Part shown: positions 18,659 to 20,345 of the stretch, piece after piece | Position numbering within the stretch: the stretch's first letter is position 1 | Layout: each line of letters starts with the position of its first letter | From: Larix sibirica | Lineage: Eukaryota > Streptophyta > Pinopsida > Pinales > Pinaceae | DNA length: 20,345 bases | Reading direction: 5' to 3' | Assembly (NCBI GenBank): GCA_004151065.3 | Contig: NWUY0304210955.1 | Span: forward strand, 1-20,345 | Translations under genes and position numbers: made by a program | The notes under the pieces: generated by a model | Told to the model about the DNA's origin: nothing | Databases searched by the model: none | Seen by the model: the letters and a program-made list of their open reading frames with translations, nothing else

Positions 18659-20345
18659 CCGAGACGCGCATAGGAATTACAGGGACAGTCACATAGGGTG
18701 CAAAGGGAAGGATGAAGATTCTTTCCATCTACTTATTCATTCATTCTTTCATTAAAATGCATGCACATAAACATTAAACAACATATTAACATATAATTGC
18801 ACATAATAGAGGAGAAACTAGATTTTTATTATCATCAAATAGGGCAGAGATACAATACACAACCCACCAATTTCTCAATATATTACATTCTTTTTCTTTT
18901 ACTAAGTACTCAACCCTTTCCCATTAAAAAAAGGCCCTTTAAATAGGCCAATATTCCCATTCCATGGTGTTAGCCCATGCATGACTTTAGTGGCATGCAA
19001 AATGCCATGTGCAGTTTCCTGCTGACAAGCGACGCAACATTTTTGTGCGTTGCCTCTCTCGATGCACCTCGCCTTGCCAACTTGAATCTTCGGAGCGCGA
19101 ACAATTGCCCAAAATTCATGCGCCAACAACTTGGTTTATATGGGTTGGTGTCTAAGGTAAGGTCTATGTAGCTATTTCATAAGCATTAATTCTCAATGGA
19201 TCCAAGAATAAGGAGGCGGTGAAAGGAGGAATCCAAGACTATCTTGAATCTTGGTTGGTGGGTGGAGGGACCTACAAGGAAATAAAAGAGAAGGGAGCTC
19301 GTATGTCATTGAATGTTTCCCTGGAAGTGGAGAGGATAGGATCCCTTGAAAAATATCCTTCTTCCTTAATAGGGGATGGGAATCACCTTAATAGAGTGAT
19401 CTAGGAGGCCAGAAGCAATAATTTCAAGAATGAATAAGGATTTGAAGTTAATTTTAGTGCCAAAAATGTGAGCCAAATAACAATGCTAAGAAGGGGGATC
19501 ATGAGAATCTACATAACTTGCCATGTCAATGGTACTAACTTGGACAATTTCCATTGTAGAGAGATAGAGGCCCAAAGAGGGGGATACATTAGGGAGTAAT
19601 TTATAGACGTGTGAGAGAGGGAGGAGGAGGACCTTTGTTCTCATAGAAAGGAAAGAGAAAATACCCCCTATGGTGATAGTAGGGGATGAACACATAAAAT
19701 AATAAGGATCCTTCTCAAGAGAGTCAAGATATGTTGAAATTTTTCTAGTAGATTTATCAAAATGTAGCAAATGAATGGACTTGTGCTACCACACACAACG
19801 TGAGGGTAAATGTGGAAGACCACCCAAGCCTAGAAATGGTACTATGAGGGGAAAAGGAGATTGGAGTTGCCACTTGATTTTGGAGTGAAACTAAGAGGCC
19901 ATAAGGTAAGGCAAGAGAGCTAGAGGATCGAAAGAGGAGGGGAATCCAATAGATTAATTAGGACCTTAGGATCATGTTAATGCCAACCTAGTGCAATATT
20001 TTATTAGGGTACTTCACTTAGGTTTTAGAGTATCCTTTACCAATATATTTGATAAGGAAAGTGAGCTAACTAAATATGATTAATTACTCAACAAATCAAT
20101 TAATGTTAGAAACCCTAATGCTAGAAATACAAAGAGAATAATGGAAAAAATTCACATGGAATTTTGTGTTTCTCGGTGATGATTTTTCATGGGCTAATGT
20201 GGAAAGTTGTGATAGGTCTCCAAGAGTGATCCATGTCATGAAAGATACTACACACATAGCTCTAATTTCCACAAGACAATACTTGACCTGATCTCCAATA
20301 TATATATAATCAATCAATCAAACACAAGATACGTCACTATAAAGA
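18659..20345. other. Right-end spacer, no recognised gene
   Basis: ORFs at 18902-19129, 19219-19404, 19486-19770 and 20096-20317 have no domain I know. A GC-richer block at about 19010-19130 (GACAAGCGACGCAACATTTT.., then CGGAGCGCGAACAATTGCC) interrupts AT-rich DNA and may be an exon relic or transposon piece. If the gag relic had a 5' LTR it would lie here, but no TG..CA bounded repeat shared with the region left of 16900 was seen. A short TATATATATAATCAATCAATCAA run is near 20299-20321. Confidence 0.5.

Noticed and set aside
1-20345. CRISPR array or prokaryotic defence system
   Set aside because: Repeats are few, long and diverged with no regular spacers, and the genes are intron-containing plant genes.

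Overview
This window looks like nuclear DNA of a seed plant. It is AT-rich, its two recognisable genes are split by introns with GT..AG borders, and their proteins are plant-type. Long repeat-laden spacers and decayed retroelement sequence fit a large genome, perhaps a gymnosperm, but that is inference. I found no bacterial operon, CRISPR array, tRNA or rRNA.

Left part (1-3862, minus strand). A gene for the small (gamma) subunit of transcription factor TFIIA has its first two coding exons at 2129-2257 and 1827-1877, 60 residues in all. The last coding exon, expected to carry the C-terminal beta-barrel half, is not found between 1826 and the left edge, so the gene either runs off the window or is broken. 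Upstream of its start codon lies a three-copy tandem array (2265-3441), apparently inside a leader intron. A TATA box at 3853-3862 and a short leader exon (about 3719-3826) complete the model.

Middle (3863-8000, plus strand). A promoter region with site II, telo-box, CGCG, G-box and three E2F-type sites precedes a complete six-exon D-type cyclin gene (6204-7997, 346 residues) with an N-terminal LxCxE retinoblastoma-binding motif. It is most like the CYCD2/CYCD4 group. The two genes are divergent, with predicted transcription starts roughly 1.6 kb apart. One helps assemble the basal Pol II machinery; the other is a G1/S activator that probably responds to the E2F factors it releases.

Right part (8000-20345). 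No confident gene. There is a TATA-to-AATAAA interval at 11367-11744 that could be a short transcription unit, a GC-richer block with overlapping small ORFs (9879-10199), a weak SINE-like segment (12330-12600), an AT-rich tandem repeat (12803-13090), a diverged satellite-like repeat (13455-14060), a purine-rich 42-43 bp minisatellite of six units (15771-16022), and a minus-strand decayed LTR-retrotransposon gag (about 16909-18658). The rest is unassigned spacer.

I do not see a novel multi-gene system. The most notable points are the E2F-site cluster on a D-cyclin promoter, the upstream ORFs in its likely leader, and the tandem array that ends within about 10 bp of the TFIIA start codon.
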